DNA of 64,000 nt from Ornithinibacillus xuwenensis (GTDB taxonomy: Bacteria; Bacillota; Bacilli; Bacillales; Amphibacillaceae), in the NCBI RefSeq assembly GCF_039614845.1, contig NZ_JBDIML010000002.1, positions 372,001 to 436,000 of the forward strand. Reading direction: 5' to 3'. Below are positions 25,699 to 34,162 of this stretch, one piece after another. Under the pieces are notes generated by a model that was not told where the DNA came from, searched no databases, and saw only the letters and a program-made list of their open reading frames with translations. Position numbers and translations under genes: made by a program. The first letter of the stretch is position 1, and each line of letters starts with the position of its first letter.

Positions 25699-26300
25699 TT
25701 CGTATTGTGATAGCAGAAGACCAGCAATTATTGCTTGGTGCTCTGGGTTCGTTACTTGATTTAGAAGTAGATATGGAAGTTGTTGGTAAGGCAAAAAACG
25801 GGGAAGAAGCACTCGCGCTGGTGAAGATGCATCAGCCAGATGTTTGTATTATGGATATTGAAATGCCATTGAAAAGTGGTTTGGATGTAGCTGAGGAATT
25901 AAAAACTCATGACTGTAAGGTAATTATCTTAACAACTTTTGCGAGAGCCGGGTATTTTGAACGTGCCCGAAATGCAAATGTTAGTGGATATTTATTAAAA
26001 GACAGTCCAAGTGAGGAATTAGCGAACTCAATTCGAGTGATAATGGATGGTAGAAAAATTTATGCTCCAGAGTTAGTCGATATTGCCTATAAGAAAGAGT
26101 ACAATCCATTAACAGAGCGGGAAGAACAAGTGATTAAACTAATTGCCGAAGGAAAGAATACAAAGGAAATTGCGAAACAACTGTTTTTAACAACAGGGAC
26201 TGTCCGTAACTACGTTTCCATTATTTTGGATAAACTAGACGTTAGTAATCGTATTGAAGCAATATCACGATATAAGGAGTCAGGCTGGTATAAAAAGTAA
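25695..26300 (+). CDS. desR: response regulator DesR
   Basis: The 201-residue regulator has a receiver domain (1-120; acidic pocket EDQ, phosphorylated Asp in VCIMDIEMP near residue 54, Lys in LLKDSPSE) and a LuxR/NarL-type helix-turn-helix (PLTEREEQVIKLIAEGKNTK into GTVRNYVSIILDKLDVSNRI). It activates des by binding upstream of its promoter; the perfect dyad at 23303-23322 is the expected site. AGGAGAGG precedes the ATG inside the desK end. Confidence 0.95.
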   Translation: MIRIVIAEDQQLLLGALGSLLDLEVDMEVVGKAKNGEEALALVKMHQPDVCIMDIEMPLKSGLDVAEELKTHDCKVIILTTFARAGYFERARNANVSGYLLKDSPSEELANSIRVIMDGRKIYAPELVDIAYKKEYNPLTEREEQVIKLIAEGKNTKEIAKQLFLTTGTVRNYVSIILDKLDVSNRIEAISRYKESGWYKK

Positions 26301-26340
26301 GAGACATCTCTCAAAAAGATAAGAGATGTCTTTTTTATTT
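26300..26340 (+). terminator. terminator after desR
   Basis: GACATCTCT and AGAGATGTC form the stem, followed by six T. Confidence 0.88.
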
Positions 26341-26359
26341 TTCATGAAGTATTTAGCAC

Positions 26360-26388
26360 TTGACCTCCACAAAAGAAAGCGTTACCAT
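26360..26388 (+). promoter_or_regulatory. psuKG promoter with cre site
   Basis: TTGACC (26360-26365) and TACCAT (26383-26388) are 17 bases apart. AGAAAGCGTTACCA at 26374-26387 matches the CcpA cre consensus TGWAANCGNTNWCA at all but the first position, and covers the -10 box, which would give glucose repression. Confidence 0.62.
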
Positions 26389-26440
26389 ATAAACATAAGT
26401 TTATATTTTAAACAAAAGTTTGAAAAAAGGGGGGTCCCTT

Positions 26441-27547
26441 ATGAACAATGCATTAAATGAAAATGAGAAACGGATATTTGAATTGATAAAGAAAAATCCT
26501 TTTGTTTCTCAACAGGAACTAGCAAACGAAATGGATTTATCTAGACCATCTATTGCAAACCTCATATCAGGCCTTGTGAAAAAAGGGTATATTCATGGAA
26601 AAGCCTATGTGGTAAATGAATCGAATCAGATTATTTGTATAGGTGGTGCCAATGTCGATCGCAAATTCTATGTAAAGGGAGAGCTACAATTTGGAACCTC
26701 CAATCCTATTCGATCGACACAGAGTGCAGGTGGGGTAGCAAGAAATGTTGCTGAAAATTTAGGACGTTTAGGTATGGATATTTCCTTAATAACAGCAAGT
26801 GGATTGGATGCTGAATGGAGCTTTATTGAAGTTGCTTCTTCTACGTATATGGATTTAAATCATGTGATTCCAATGCCGAAAGCGTCAACTGGATCCTATT
26901 CAGCGGTCATTAATGATACTGGAGAACTAATCTTAGCACTTGCAGACATGGATATATATGATGCCATTACACCAGAATTATTACAAACTCGTCTTACTGG
27001 ATTCCCGCAGCCAAGATGTATCATAGCAGATTTAAACCTGGCATCAGATGCATTATTTTATTTGCAACAATTTGCAAACCAACGGAAGATTCCACTTGTA
27101 TTTATTGCTGTATCAGCTCCCAAAATGTCGAGACTTCCAGATAACTTGGATGGCTTAACATGGTTAATTGCGAATCGAGAAGAATCTGAGGCTTATTTTA
27201 ATATCCAAATGAAGACAGAGAAAGAATGGGAGAATGGCCTTCAGAAATGGCTGGATTTAGGTGTGCAGAATGTCGTTGTTACAAATGGTAAGGAAGGGTC
27301 CATGATCGGGAATAAGGAAGAGGGCATTCATTTTATGCCTGCTCTTGCAATTCAAGATATACAAGATGTGACTGGTGCAGGAGATGCATTCACGGCAGCC
27401 GTCATCCACACATGGCTAGAGGGAAGAGGTCTTAAGGAAATAGCGAAAGCTGGAGCTGTAAATGCTGCCAAAACAGTGCAAACCAAATATACCGTAAGAC
27501 AAAACCTGTCTTCCTTACAATTACAGAAAGATATGGAGGAAATATAA
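26441..27547 (+). CDS. psuK: pseudouridine kinase PsuK with N-terminal HTH
   Basis: The 368-residue protein joins a winged helix-turn-helix (about 1-60, FVSQQELANEMDLSRPSIAN) to a PfkB/ribokinase domain (IICIGGANVDRKFYVKGE, then AGGVARNVAENLGRL, and the catalytic anion hole DVTGAGDAFTAAV near residue 310). Next to psuG this is pseudouridine kinase, which makes pseudouridine 5'-phosphate. The HTH-kinase fusion is common in Firmicutes and suggests control by the enzyme itself. ATG 26441 follows GGGGGG; the longer frame from 26420 is rejected. psuG follows without gap. Confidence 0.9.
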   Translation: MNNALNENEKRIFELIKKNPFVSQQELANEMDLSRPSIANLISGLVKKGYIHGKAYVVNESNQIICIGGANVDRKFYVKGELQFGTSNPIRSTQSAGGVARNVAENLGRLGMDISLITASGLDAEWSFIEVASSTYMDLNHVIPMPKASTGSYSAVINDTGELILALADMDIYDAITPELLQTRLTGFPQPRCIIADLNLASDALFYLQQFANQRKIPLVFIAVSAPKMSRLPDNLDGLTWLIANREESEAYFNIQMKTEKEWENGLQKWLDLGVQNVVVTNGKEGSMIGNKEEGIHFMPALAIQDIQDVTGAGDAFTAAVIHTWLEGRGLKEIAKAGAVNAAKTVQTKYTVRQNLSSLQLQKDMEEI

Positions 27548-28462
27548 ATGAAAAATTATCTAGAATTATCAGAAGAAGTGTTAACAGCAAAAGAAACAGG
27601 TAAGCCAATTGTTGCTTTAGAATCTACTATTATTTCACATGGAATGCCATACCCTCAAAATGTTCAGACAGCAAGAGAGGTCGAGCAAATAATTCGAGAT
27701 AATGGTGCGGTGCCAGCTACGATTGCATTGGTAGATGGAAAAATAAAAATCGGCTTAACAGATGAAGAGCTTGAGGAGTTTGGGAATAGTACAGGTGTTG
27801 CAAAAGCATCACGTCGCGATTTGGGATATTTACTGGCCACCAAGCAAAAGGGAGCGACAACAGTAGCTGCTACCATGATTTGTGCGGAACTTGCAGATAT
27901 CAAAATATTTGTTACTGGTGGAATCGGTGGTGTTCATCGAGGTGCAGAGACGACAATGGATATTTCCGCCGACTTAGAGGAATTAGCACAAACAAATGTT
28001 GCAGTCGTATGTGCAGGGGCGAAATCAATACTTGATTTAGGTCTAACAATGGAATACTTAGAAACAAAAGGGGTACCAGTAATCGGCTTTGAGACAGACG
28101 TTTTACCGGCATTTTATACGCGTAGCAGTGCTTATCCTGTTAATTTTCAGGCGAATGACATTGAAACCATTACAACGACGTTAAAAGCAAAATGGGACTT
28201 ACAGTTAAATGGCGGAGCAGTAATTGCGAACCCAATTCCTGAAGCGTATGCGATGCCTGAGGATGTCATTAACAATGCTATTCAATCTGCACTAAAAGAA
28301 GCAGAGGAAAAAGGAATTGCTGGAAAGGATACAACTCCTTTCTTATTAGGTAAAATTAAAGAGATGACAGGTGGAAAGAGCTTAGAATCTAATATTGCAC
28401 TAGTGAAAAATAATGCATTACTAGGTGCGAAACTAGCAGTTGGCTTGAACAATTTATCCTAA
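27548..28462 (+). CDS. psuG: pseudouridine-5'-phosphate glycosidase PsuG
   Basis: The 304-residue enzyme breaks the C-C bond of pseudouridine 5'-phosphate to give uracil and ribose 5-phosphate. Family segments are clear: PIVALESTIISHGMPYPQN at the start, FVTGGIGGVHRGAETTMDIS with the active-site region, CAGAKSILDLGLTMEYLETK with the catalytic Lys, and NGGAVIANPIPE. The ATG follows the psuK stop directly, with GGAGG inside the psuK end. A terminator follows. No transporter is adjacent. Confidence 0.96.
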   Translation: MKNYLELSEEVLTAKETGKPIVALESTIISHGMPYPQNVQTAREVEQIIRDNGAVPATIALVDGKIKIGLTDEELEEFGNSTGVAKASRRDLGYLLATKQKGATTVAATMICAELADIKIFVTGGIGGVHRGAETTMDISADLEELAQTNVAVVCAGAKSILDLGLTMEYLETKGVPVIGFETDVLPAFYTRSSAYPVNFQANDIETITTTLKAKWDLQLNGGAVIANPIPEAYAMPEDVINNAIQSALKEAEEKGIAGKDTTPFLLGKIKEMTGGKSLESNIALVKNNALLGAKLAVGLNNLS

Positions 28463-28466
28463 TGCA

Positions 28467-28507
28467 AAGACCAAATGATACGATTTGTATAATTTGGTCT
28501 TTTTTTA
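28467..28507 (+). terminator. terminator after psuG
   Basis: AAGACCAAAT and ATTTGGTCTT (one mismatch allowed in the inner part) form a stem with a T-run of seven. Confidence 0.85.
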
Positions 28508-28517
28508 AAGAATTGTC

Positions 28518-28548
28518 TTGACCTTCAAGCTGCTTTAAGGTTTATCTT
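28518..28548 (+). promoter_or_regulatory. MerR-type promoter with 19-base spacer
   Basis: TTGACC (28518-28523) and TATCTT (28543-28548) are 19 bases apart, the over-long spacer that MerR-family activators correct by twisting DNA. A dyad with arms ACCTTCAAGC and GCTTTAAGGT, one mismatch and one central base, fills the spacer (28521-28541). It lies just upstream of the merR-like gene. Confidence 0.82.
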
Positions 28549-28570
28549 GGAGTAGAGGGGAAGTGATGAT

Positions 28571-29356
28571 GTGCAAAAATTATTATCAATTCAAGCTTTT
28601 TCTGAGAAGACAGGAATACCTAAAAGTACACTTCGCTATTATGAGGAAGCGGAATTATTAATACCTACTAGGAATCAAGAAAATGGATACCGGCTTTATC
28701 AAGAAGCGCAAATTGAACTAGCTACGTGGATAGCAAGTCTACGATTAGTCAATATTCCATTGAAGGAAATCAAGCTCTATTTGATGGCAGATGAGGAGAA
28801 GAAGATAAGCCTGAAAGAAAACTGGAAGCAAACATTAAATAGACAGCGACAACTATTAGATGTACAACTGAAATTTTTAGGGAATCACTCGGATGACAAG
28901 GGGATATCTCTCATGGAGACGCCGGAGGATAGAATTCTGTGGTTTGAAGCCGAGGAAGACCAAGGTAAATTTGGTAAACGGTTCTTACAAGGGGAGAAGG
29001 AATTAAGAGAAAATGATATTTCCGTCACGAATTACTATCTCAAATATGTATCAGGAAGAAAGAGAGTAAAAGCATGGCTTGGTTTTGGCGTTAACGATAC
29101 TTGTAGTACGACCCATCTGCATAACCTGCAGATGGAGGAGAAGCTGGTGAAATCCTTATGTGTCGCACAGAGCTTTAAAGGGGACTTCTCCAAAATAGAA
29201 GTAGCTTATAAAAGGGTTGTTCAATATGTGAGTGAACATCACTTTGTGCCAGTAGGCCCGATGATGGAAATGTATCGTGGAAAAAATTTGGATGATGTCA
29301 TGCTTTTCATACCTGTCATGAAGCTAGGAGGGAAAGAAGATGTATCAGGATCTTAA
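28571..29356 (+). CDS. MerR family regulator with C-terminal effector domain
   Basis: The 261-residue protein starts with a MerR winged helix (SIQAFSEKTGIPKSTLRYYE, then NGYRLYQEAQIELATWIASL, about 5-70) and a dimer helix (75-110). The rest (about 130-255) resembles a GyrI-like effector module: RKRVKAWLGFGVND and HFVPVGPMMEMYRG. Such proteins bind bulky organic compounds. The start is GTG 28571 behind AGAGGGG. The promoter just upstream has the 19-base spacer expected for MerR self-regulation. It overlaps the next gene by 17 bases, so the acyltransferase-like enzyme is its likely target. Confidence 0.85.
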   Translation: MQKLLSIQAFSEKTGIPKSTLRYYEEAELLIPTRNQENGYRLYQEAQIELATWIASLRLVNIPLKEIKLYLMADEEKKISLKENWKQTLNRQRQLLDVQLKFLGNHSDDKGISLMETPEDRILWFEAEEDQGKFGKRFLQGEKELRENDISVTNYYLKYVSGRKRVKAWLGFGVNDTCSTTHLHNLQMEEKLVKSLCVAQSFKGDFSKIEVAYKRVVQYVSEHHFVPVGPMMEMYRGKNLDDVMLFIPVMKLGGKEDVSGS

Positions 29357-30356
29357 GGTTGATATCATAGAAGCTTGTGGATCACATTATCAAATTGGTT
29401 ATGAACAGGGGAAACAACTATCTTTAGATCGCAGGTTTGAAGGACTACAGTCCATGAGCAATTCTGTGAATATAGAACAGGCGACTGCACAACTCTTAAA
29501 ATACTCACCAGGACTGCTTGAAGAAATTCGTGGTCTCTCTGATGGTCTGGACATTAATCTAGAGACGGCAATTAGAATTTTTAGTGGGTTTAATGTAAAG
29601 TTTCCAACAATGGGTTGTACAGCCTATGCAGATGGGAATGTTTATATTCGAAATTATGATTTTAGTCCAGAGCTCTATGATGCTAGGTTCGTGTTTCAAA
29701 ATCCGGATAATGGCTATGCAAGTGTGGGGTTCAGTCAACAAATTCTAGGTAGGCTGGATGGCATGAACGAGCACGGTCTAGTAGTAGGATTACATCTAGT
29801 GAATGAGGATAGTGATGGACTAGGGTTTTTAGCAACTACAATTGTGCGTATTATTTTAGAACAGTGTAAGGATGTGGATGAGGCGATTAATATCATGACA
29901 CATATTCCACAAGGGTATTGCTATAACTATTCCTTACTAGATAAACATGGAAATTCATGTGTGATAGAAGCGGCACCTCAAAAACGTGAAATCCGCCGTG
30001 ACTCTATCCTTCAATGCACCAATCATTTTGAAACAAATTCAATGTTAAATCAAAACAGAACCTTTATAAGCGCATCTCTCCAACGTAAGAAAACACTTCA
30101 GAAAGCGAGCCTGGAATCTCTTACTCCAAAAGAAATGTATGCTAAATTCAATGCTGAAAACTCTCCTTTGTTTTTTAAAGATTACCACCACTATTTTGGA
30201 ACCATGCATACAGTCGTGTATCTTCCTGAAACACTAGAAATCATAGTTGGAATCGGTGGAGATTTTACTCCAGTTGTTTATTCCTTAAAGGATTGGGTAA
30301 CAGGATATAGTAAACTGCAACCTTTTTTAATAGGAAAAATTGATGTGAAGCAATGA
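29340..30356 (+). CDS. C45 family acyltransferase/autoproteolytic hydrolase
   Basis: The 338-residue protein belongs to the C45 Ntn-hydrolase family (acyl-CoA:6-aminopenicillanate acyltransferase type). GCTAY with Cys93 is the autocleavage and nucleophile site, followed by IRNYDFSPE, GMNEHGLVVGLHLVN and LDKHGNSCVIEAAP. Members hydrolyse or transfer acyl groups of amides; the substrate is not known here. TAGGAGGG lies 7 bases before the ATG within the merR-like gene, so the two are translationally linked, which suggests an inducible response to an amide or antibiotic-like compound. Confidence 0.85.
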   Translation: MYQDLKVDIIEACGSHYQIGYEQGKQLSLDRRFEGLQSMSNSVNIEQATAQLLKYSPGLLEEIRGLSDGLDINLETAIRIFSGFNVKFPTMGCTAYADGNVYIRNYDFSPELYDARFVFQNPDNGYASVGFSQQILGRLDGMNEHGLVVGLHLVNEDSDGLGFLATTIVRIILEQCKDVDEAINIMTHIPQGYCYNYSLLDKHGNSCVIEAAPQKREIRRDSILQCTNHFETNSMLNQNRTFISASLQRKKTLQKASLESLTPKEMYAKFNAENSPLFFKDYHHYFGTMHTVVYLPETLEIIVGIGGDFTPVVYSLKDWVTGYSKLQPFLIGKIDVKQ

Positions 30357-30456
30357 TGATTATAGGCTCCTTCATTTTCTTGTTATAAAGGAAAAAGTTT
30401 TACAGATAATAGAAGCGTATATGAAAATCAGGAAATTTTAGACAAGGAGAATGGAC

Positions 30457-31056
30457 ATGGTTAAATTAGCAGTGATTTACTATAGCTCAACCGGAACAAA
30501 TTATCAACTATCAAAATGGGCAGAGGAAGCAGCTAAGGATGCTGGAGCAGAAGTAAAGGTAGTTAAAGTACCAGAGCTTGCACCAGAATCGGCAATTGAA
30601 TCCAATCCAGCATGGAAGGCGCACGTTGAAGAAACAAAGGATGTGCCTGAAGCAGCATCAGATGATATTGAATGGGCGGATGCCATCATTTTTAGTGTGC
30701 CAACACGCTTTGGGAATCTTCCATCTCAAATGAAACAATTTATTGATATGCAAGGAGGATTATGGGCGTCCGGCAAGACGGTCAACAAGGTTGTTAGTGC
30801 CATGACCTCAGCCCAAAATGCACATGGTGGTCAGGAGGCAACAATTCTTGCACTTTATACGTCAATGATGCATTGGGGAGCAATTCTAGTTCCACCAGGA
30901 TACACAGATCAAGTGCTATTTGGTGCAGGTGGTAACCCATACGGTACGAGCGTTTCCCAAGGCCAGGATGGTAAAATGGTCGAAGATGTCGAAGCGGCCG
31001 TAAAGCATCAAGCTAAACGAACGGTGGAGATTGCGAAGAAAATTGTAGGTAGCTAA
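30457..31056 (+). CDS. wrbA: NAD(P)H:quinone oxidoreductase WrbA
   Basis: The 199-residue flavodoxin-like enzyme shows the FMN phosphate loop YYSSTGTNYQL, the PTRFGNLPSQMKQFID motif and the GGQEATILALYTSMMHWGAI block typical of WrbA. It reduces quinones with two electrons and limits oxidative stress. ATG 30457 is preferred because AAGGAGA at 30444-30450 touches the ATG at 30451. It is monocistronic. Confidence 0.93.
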   Translation: MVKLAVIYYSSTGTNYQLSKWAEEAAKDAGAEVKVVKVPELAPESAIESNPAWKAHVEETKDVPEAASDDIEWADAIIFSVPTRFGNLPSQMKQFIDMQGGLWASGKTVNKVVSAMTSAQNAHGGQEATILALYTSMMHWGAILVPPGYTDQVLFGAGGNPYGTSVSQGQDGKMVEDVEAAVKHQAKRTVEIAKKIVGS

Positions 31057-31066
31057 TCATTTACGA

Positions 31067-31102
31067 GGAGATTAGGAGAGGTTTTCCTAATGTCCTTTTT
31101 TT
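31067..31102 (+). terminator. terminator after wrbA
   Basis: GGA-g-ATTAGGA and TCCTAAT-g-TCC form a stem followed by seven T. Confidence 0.88.
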
Positions 31103-31191
31103 ATGAAAAAATATTGTCCTTCCATAGAGAGAATAGATGACAGATGATAAAGCTAAACGTAAAATAAAAGCGGGGGGAGGACGAATAATAA

Positions 31192-31977
31192 ATGACCCAT
31201 ATGAGACAGACATGTGCAAGAATTTCAGAGCATCCTATCTTTACAAATACAATCATATTGTTAATCGTATTGAATGCTTTATTGGTAGGATTAGAAACTT
31301 ACACGACATTCGCTAGTCAGTATGCAGGATTAATTGCTTTTGGAGATAAACTATTACTTTGGATTTTTACCATCGAAATAATCATACGAATAATTGGCAG
31401 AAAATCTACTATTGAATTTTTAAAAGACCCTTGGAATATTTTTGATATTGTTATCATTTCATTAGGGCACTTGTTAGTTGGAAGCCACTATGTGACTGTT
31501 CTTCGAATCGTAAGAGTATTACGGGTACTTCGAGCAGTTTCTGTTATTCCATCACTACGTAAGATGGTAAATGCGCTAATATTAACGATTCCGTCAATGG
31601 GAACTATTTTACTATTGCTTGGGATATTCTTTTATATATTCGCAGTCATTGGAACAATGCTCTTTAGTGCAATTGCGCCAGAATATTTTGGTACCTTACA
31701 CGATTCTCTGCTAACATTATTTCAAGTCATTACACTTGAATCCTGGGCGAGCGGTGTTATGAGACCGATTCTAGCAGAAGACCCAACGTCTTGGTGGTAT
31801 TTTGTTACGTTTATACTAATTGGAGCTTTTGTTATTATTAACTTATTTGTAGGTGTTATAGTAAATAATGTGGAAGAAGCATCACGAGAAGAGACACCGT
31901 CTCCAACTGACATGAAGCTGGCCGAGATGCAAAAGGAATTAGAGGAAATAAAGAAGCTAATTCAAAATAAATCCTAA
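31192..31977 (+). CDS. NaChBac-type voltage-gated sodium channel
   Basis: The 261-residue protein has the single-domain six-helix channel layout. S4 (about 104-126) carries Arg at 105, 108, 111 and 114, every third position. The pore loop holds TLESWAS at 181-187, identical to the NaChBac selectivity filter. S6 is followed by a coiled-coil tail (about 240-259). Bacterial channels of this type admit Na+ and are linked in alkaliphilic Bacillus to motility and pH homeostasis. GGGGGGAGG precedes the ATG by 11 bases. A pentapeptide-repeat gene follows by 19 bases in the same operon. Confidence 0.95.
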   Translation: MTHMRQTCARISEHPIFTNTIILLIVLNALLVGLETYTTFASQYAGLIAFGDKLLLWIFTIEIIIRIIGRKSTIEFLKDPWNIFDIVIISLGHLLVGSHYVTVLRIVRVLRVLRAVSVIPSLRKMVNALILTIPSMGTILLLLGIFFYIFAVIGTMLFSAIAPEYFGTLHDSLLTLFQVITLESWASGVMRPILAEDPTSWWYFVTFILIGAFVIINLFVGVIVNNVEEASREETPSPTDMKLAEMQKELEEIKKLIQNKS

Positions 31978-31996
31978 CAGCGAAAGGAGGAGAATA

Positions 31997-32638
31997 ATGG
32001 CAAAGACATTTAAAATTGATGTACCCAAGCTACCGAATGAATTACCGGTCACCTCCTATCATCCAATTGAAGGAGGATACTATGATAATTGCACATTTAA
32101 AGATTGTGTGATTACAAGAGAGGATATGGAAAGGATTGCCTTTGATCAAGTGATTTTTGATCACGTCACATTTGAAGGAATCGATTTTACGAGTATCGAG
32201 CTTACGGATTGTGTCTTCAATCATTGTGATTTATCCAATGCCGACTTTACAGGGGCTAGTATCCATAGGGTTGAATTCAAGAATTGTAAGCTAGTTGGAA
32301 TATATATGTCTGAAACGAGCTTCGGAAATGTCTTTTTCGATAATTGTCAAATAAACTTAAGCTCCTTTGGTTATTCCAAGCTAAAACAAGTCAGGTTTTC
32401 AGAATGTTTATTGAAAAACAGTGACTTTTATGAGTGTAAGTTCCAAAAGGTAGATTACAAGAAATGTGATATCGATGAGGCTAATTTTTCTAATACGAAA
32501 TTAATTGGGGTAGATTTAACAAGCTGCACGTTTGATAAGCTTCAGGTCTCACTTGAAAGCATGCAGGGCTGTATCGTATCAACGGAACAGGCACTTGGGT
32601 TTGCGAGGCTGTTAGGCTTGCACATAAAAGAAGAATAG
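31997..32638 (+). CDS. pentapeptide-repeat protein
   Basis: The 213-residue protein is mostly a right-handed pentapeptide-repeat helix (about residues 45-190), with repeats such as FTSIELTDCVFNHCDLSNAD and FYECKFQKVDYKKCDIDEAN. Some repeat proteins mimic DNA and protect gyrase from quinolones, but most have no known role. GAAAGGAGG precedes the ATG. Its position directly after the sodium channel gene suggests co-expression and perhaps a link to channel function. Confidence 0.88.
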   Translation: MAKTFKIDVPKLPNELPVTSYHPIEGGYYDNCTFKDCVITREDMERIAFDQVIFDHVTFEGIDFTSIELTDCVFNHCDLSNADFTGASIHRVEFKNCKLVGIYMSETSFGNVFFDNCQINLSSFGYSKLKQVRFSECLLKNSDFYECKFQKVDYKKCDIDEANFSNTKLIGVDLTSCTFDKLQVSLESMQGCIVSTEQALGFARLLGLHIKEE

Positions 32639-32645
32639 TACAATA

Positions 32646-32682
32646 AAAGAAAGCTGTGCAGAGGCACAGCTTTCTTTACTTT
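32646..32682. terminator. bidirectional terminator
   Basis: AAAGAAAGCTGTGC and GCACAGCTTTCTTT form a perfect 14-base stem around AGAG. It ends the channel operon and the converging peptide gene. Confidence 0.92.
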
Positions 32683-32684
32683 TA

Positions 32685-32843
32685 TCAAGTTGGATATGGA
32701 TCGGGTTCTTCTTCATGTTCATTGTCAGGATTAACCTGTTCATCTTCATTCGCCGATTCGTACAAGGAGTCGGTAATACTCACATGTGGTGTTAGAAATA
32801 GGAGCAAAAAGGATAACGAAATAATGCTGAGTACCTTTTTCAT
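32685..32843 (-). CDS. 52-residue secreted Phr/NprX-like signal pro-peptide
   Basis: This small gene lies 13 bases downstream of the RNPP-type regulator gene. AAGGAGG overlaps the regulator stop and stands 7 bases before the ATG. The product starts MKKVLSIISLSFLLLFLTPH, a clear Sec signal sequence, followed by a very acidic linker and a C-terminus EEEPDPYPT. Length, order after the regulator, secretion signal and lack of any domain are those of Phr, NprX and PapR signalling precursors, whose last five to eight residues become the imported pheromone. The mature peptide is probably inside EEPDPYPT. A strong terminator begins 3 bases after the stop. Confidence 0.75.
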   Translation of the reverse strand: MKKVLSIISLSFLLLFLTPHVSITDSLYESANEDEQVNPDNEHEEEPDPYPT

Positions 32844-32856
32844 ACTAGAAACCTCC

Positions 32857-34128
32857 TTATTTATTATAGATTGTGGTTAATGTTTGATTGGCTTTAATAT
32901 AATAATCTGCTGCTGATTTATATTTTCTAATTCGATAATAATAATTTGCTAATGTTTCTTGATAGATTTGTTTTAAATAAAATAGATTCTTCTTATCCAG
33001 AAATGGGAACACTTCATTTAATATAATTTGTTCCAATGCTGGACTGTTTTCATTCGATAACAATTCCTGATAAACCTTAAATTCTAATACGTGAATGGAT
33101 TCCTCTTCATGTATTGATTTCGTTATTTCTAACCCTTTGTTTAACCATAGCCTTGCATTTGGAAAATCCTCTACTTTATAGTACTCCTTCATTAAACTGG
33201 ATATCGGCACTAGTAATTTTAGTGGCTCTTGGCCGATGCGAGACTCATAGCTTGCTATAAAGTATTCAATAGCTTTCGGAGGTTCTCCAATAGATGCGTA
33301 AAGCGCGCCCATATTTTGGTTGCATTGAGAGAGAATCGTTGTATTCGATATGGATTTAGCTATTGTCCTGGCCATCTCATAGCTTTGTTTCGCATTTTCT
33401 AAATCCTCAATACGTCTATAGGCAATGCCTAGCAATATGTGGCATTGAGCACATTTATACAAGTTGTATGTACTCTGATAATAATTTAGTGATTTCGAGG
33501 CATGAAACAAAGCTAAATGTGTTTGACGCATTTTACTAGCTGCTAGCGCCATTAAATAGGATAGGTCGGCTTCTTCTTGTTCTTTAAAGAATAAGTTATT
33601 TGCGTTAAGCCTTTCTGCTGCTTGAAAAAGCTGAAGAGCCTCACCATATGCAAATATAGAGAAATAATATTCTCCCTTAAATTTCGTCCAATAGTATTCT
33701 TCTCGCAGCTCAAACTTCTTAGAACGACGTTCCAGTACAGCTAATTGTCTAGATGCCCTGAATTTTTCATTTATGAGAATGTAGTATCGTAGCTTATTAA
33801 TATCAATTAAATTAACTAGGCTATCATTTGAAAATACACTCGCACTAGTCGTTAATTCATCAAATTGCTGTGTTGCTTTCTCTCTGTTTCCATCTAATAA
33901 AGTTTTAAACCAGCTTTGGCAAATCTCTGTATCGGACTCAAATTCAGTTAGATGTGGACTAATATTTAATCGTTTACATAATAGTCCAATTACTTCTGGA
34001 TCTGCTTCTGTATTTCCATTCTCTATTTTTGATAAATAAGAAGCAGAAATGATCCCACTTGCTAATTCGGATTGTGTCATACCAAGTTTGGTTCGATAGT
34101 ACTTTATTTTAAATCCAATATTATTCAA
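32857..34128 (-). CDS. RNPP family peptide-responsive regulator (NprR-like)
   Basis: The 423-residue protein has an N-terminal helix-turn-helix (about 5-60: KIKYYRTKLGMTQSELASGI, SYLSKIENGN) and then only TPR-like helix pairs to the end (for example ANLYYRIRKYKSAADYYIKA). HTH plus TPRs at this length is the build of NprR and PlcR, quorum sensors that bind a re-imported peptide and switch sporulation, protease or virulence genes. The start is TTG 34128 behind GGAGGAGG. The candidate peptide gene follows directly. A dyad upstream (34163-34200) may be its own operator. The exact subfamily needs phylogeny. Confidence 0.88.
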   Translation of the reverse strand: MNNIGFKIKYYRTKLGMTQSELASGIISASYLSKIENGNTEADPEVIGLLCKRLNISPHLTEFESDTEICQSWFKTLLDGNREKATQQFDELTTSASVFSNDSLVNLIDINKLRYYILINEKFRASRQLAVLERRSKKFELREEYYWTKFKGEYYFSIFAYGEALQLFQAAERLNANNLFFKEQEEADLSYLMALAASKMRQTHLALFHASKSLNYYQSTYNLYKCAQCHILLGIAYRRIEDLENAKQSYEMARTIAKSISNTTILSQCNQNMGALYASIGEPPKAIEYFIASYESRIGQEPLKLLVPISSLMKEYYKVEDFPNARLWLNKGLEITKSIHEEESIHVLEFKVYQELLSNENSPALEQIILNEVFPFLDKKNLFYLKQIYQETLANYYYRIRKYKSAADYYIKANQTLTTIYNK

Positions 34129-34162
34129 CTATCTAATCAACCTCCTCCACTTAATTATAAGA

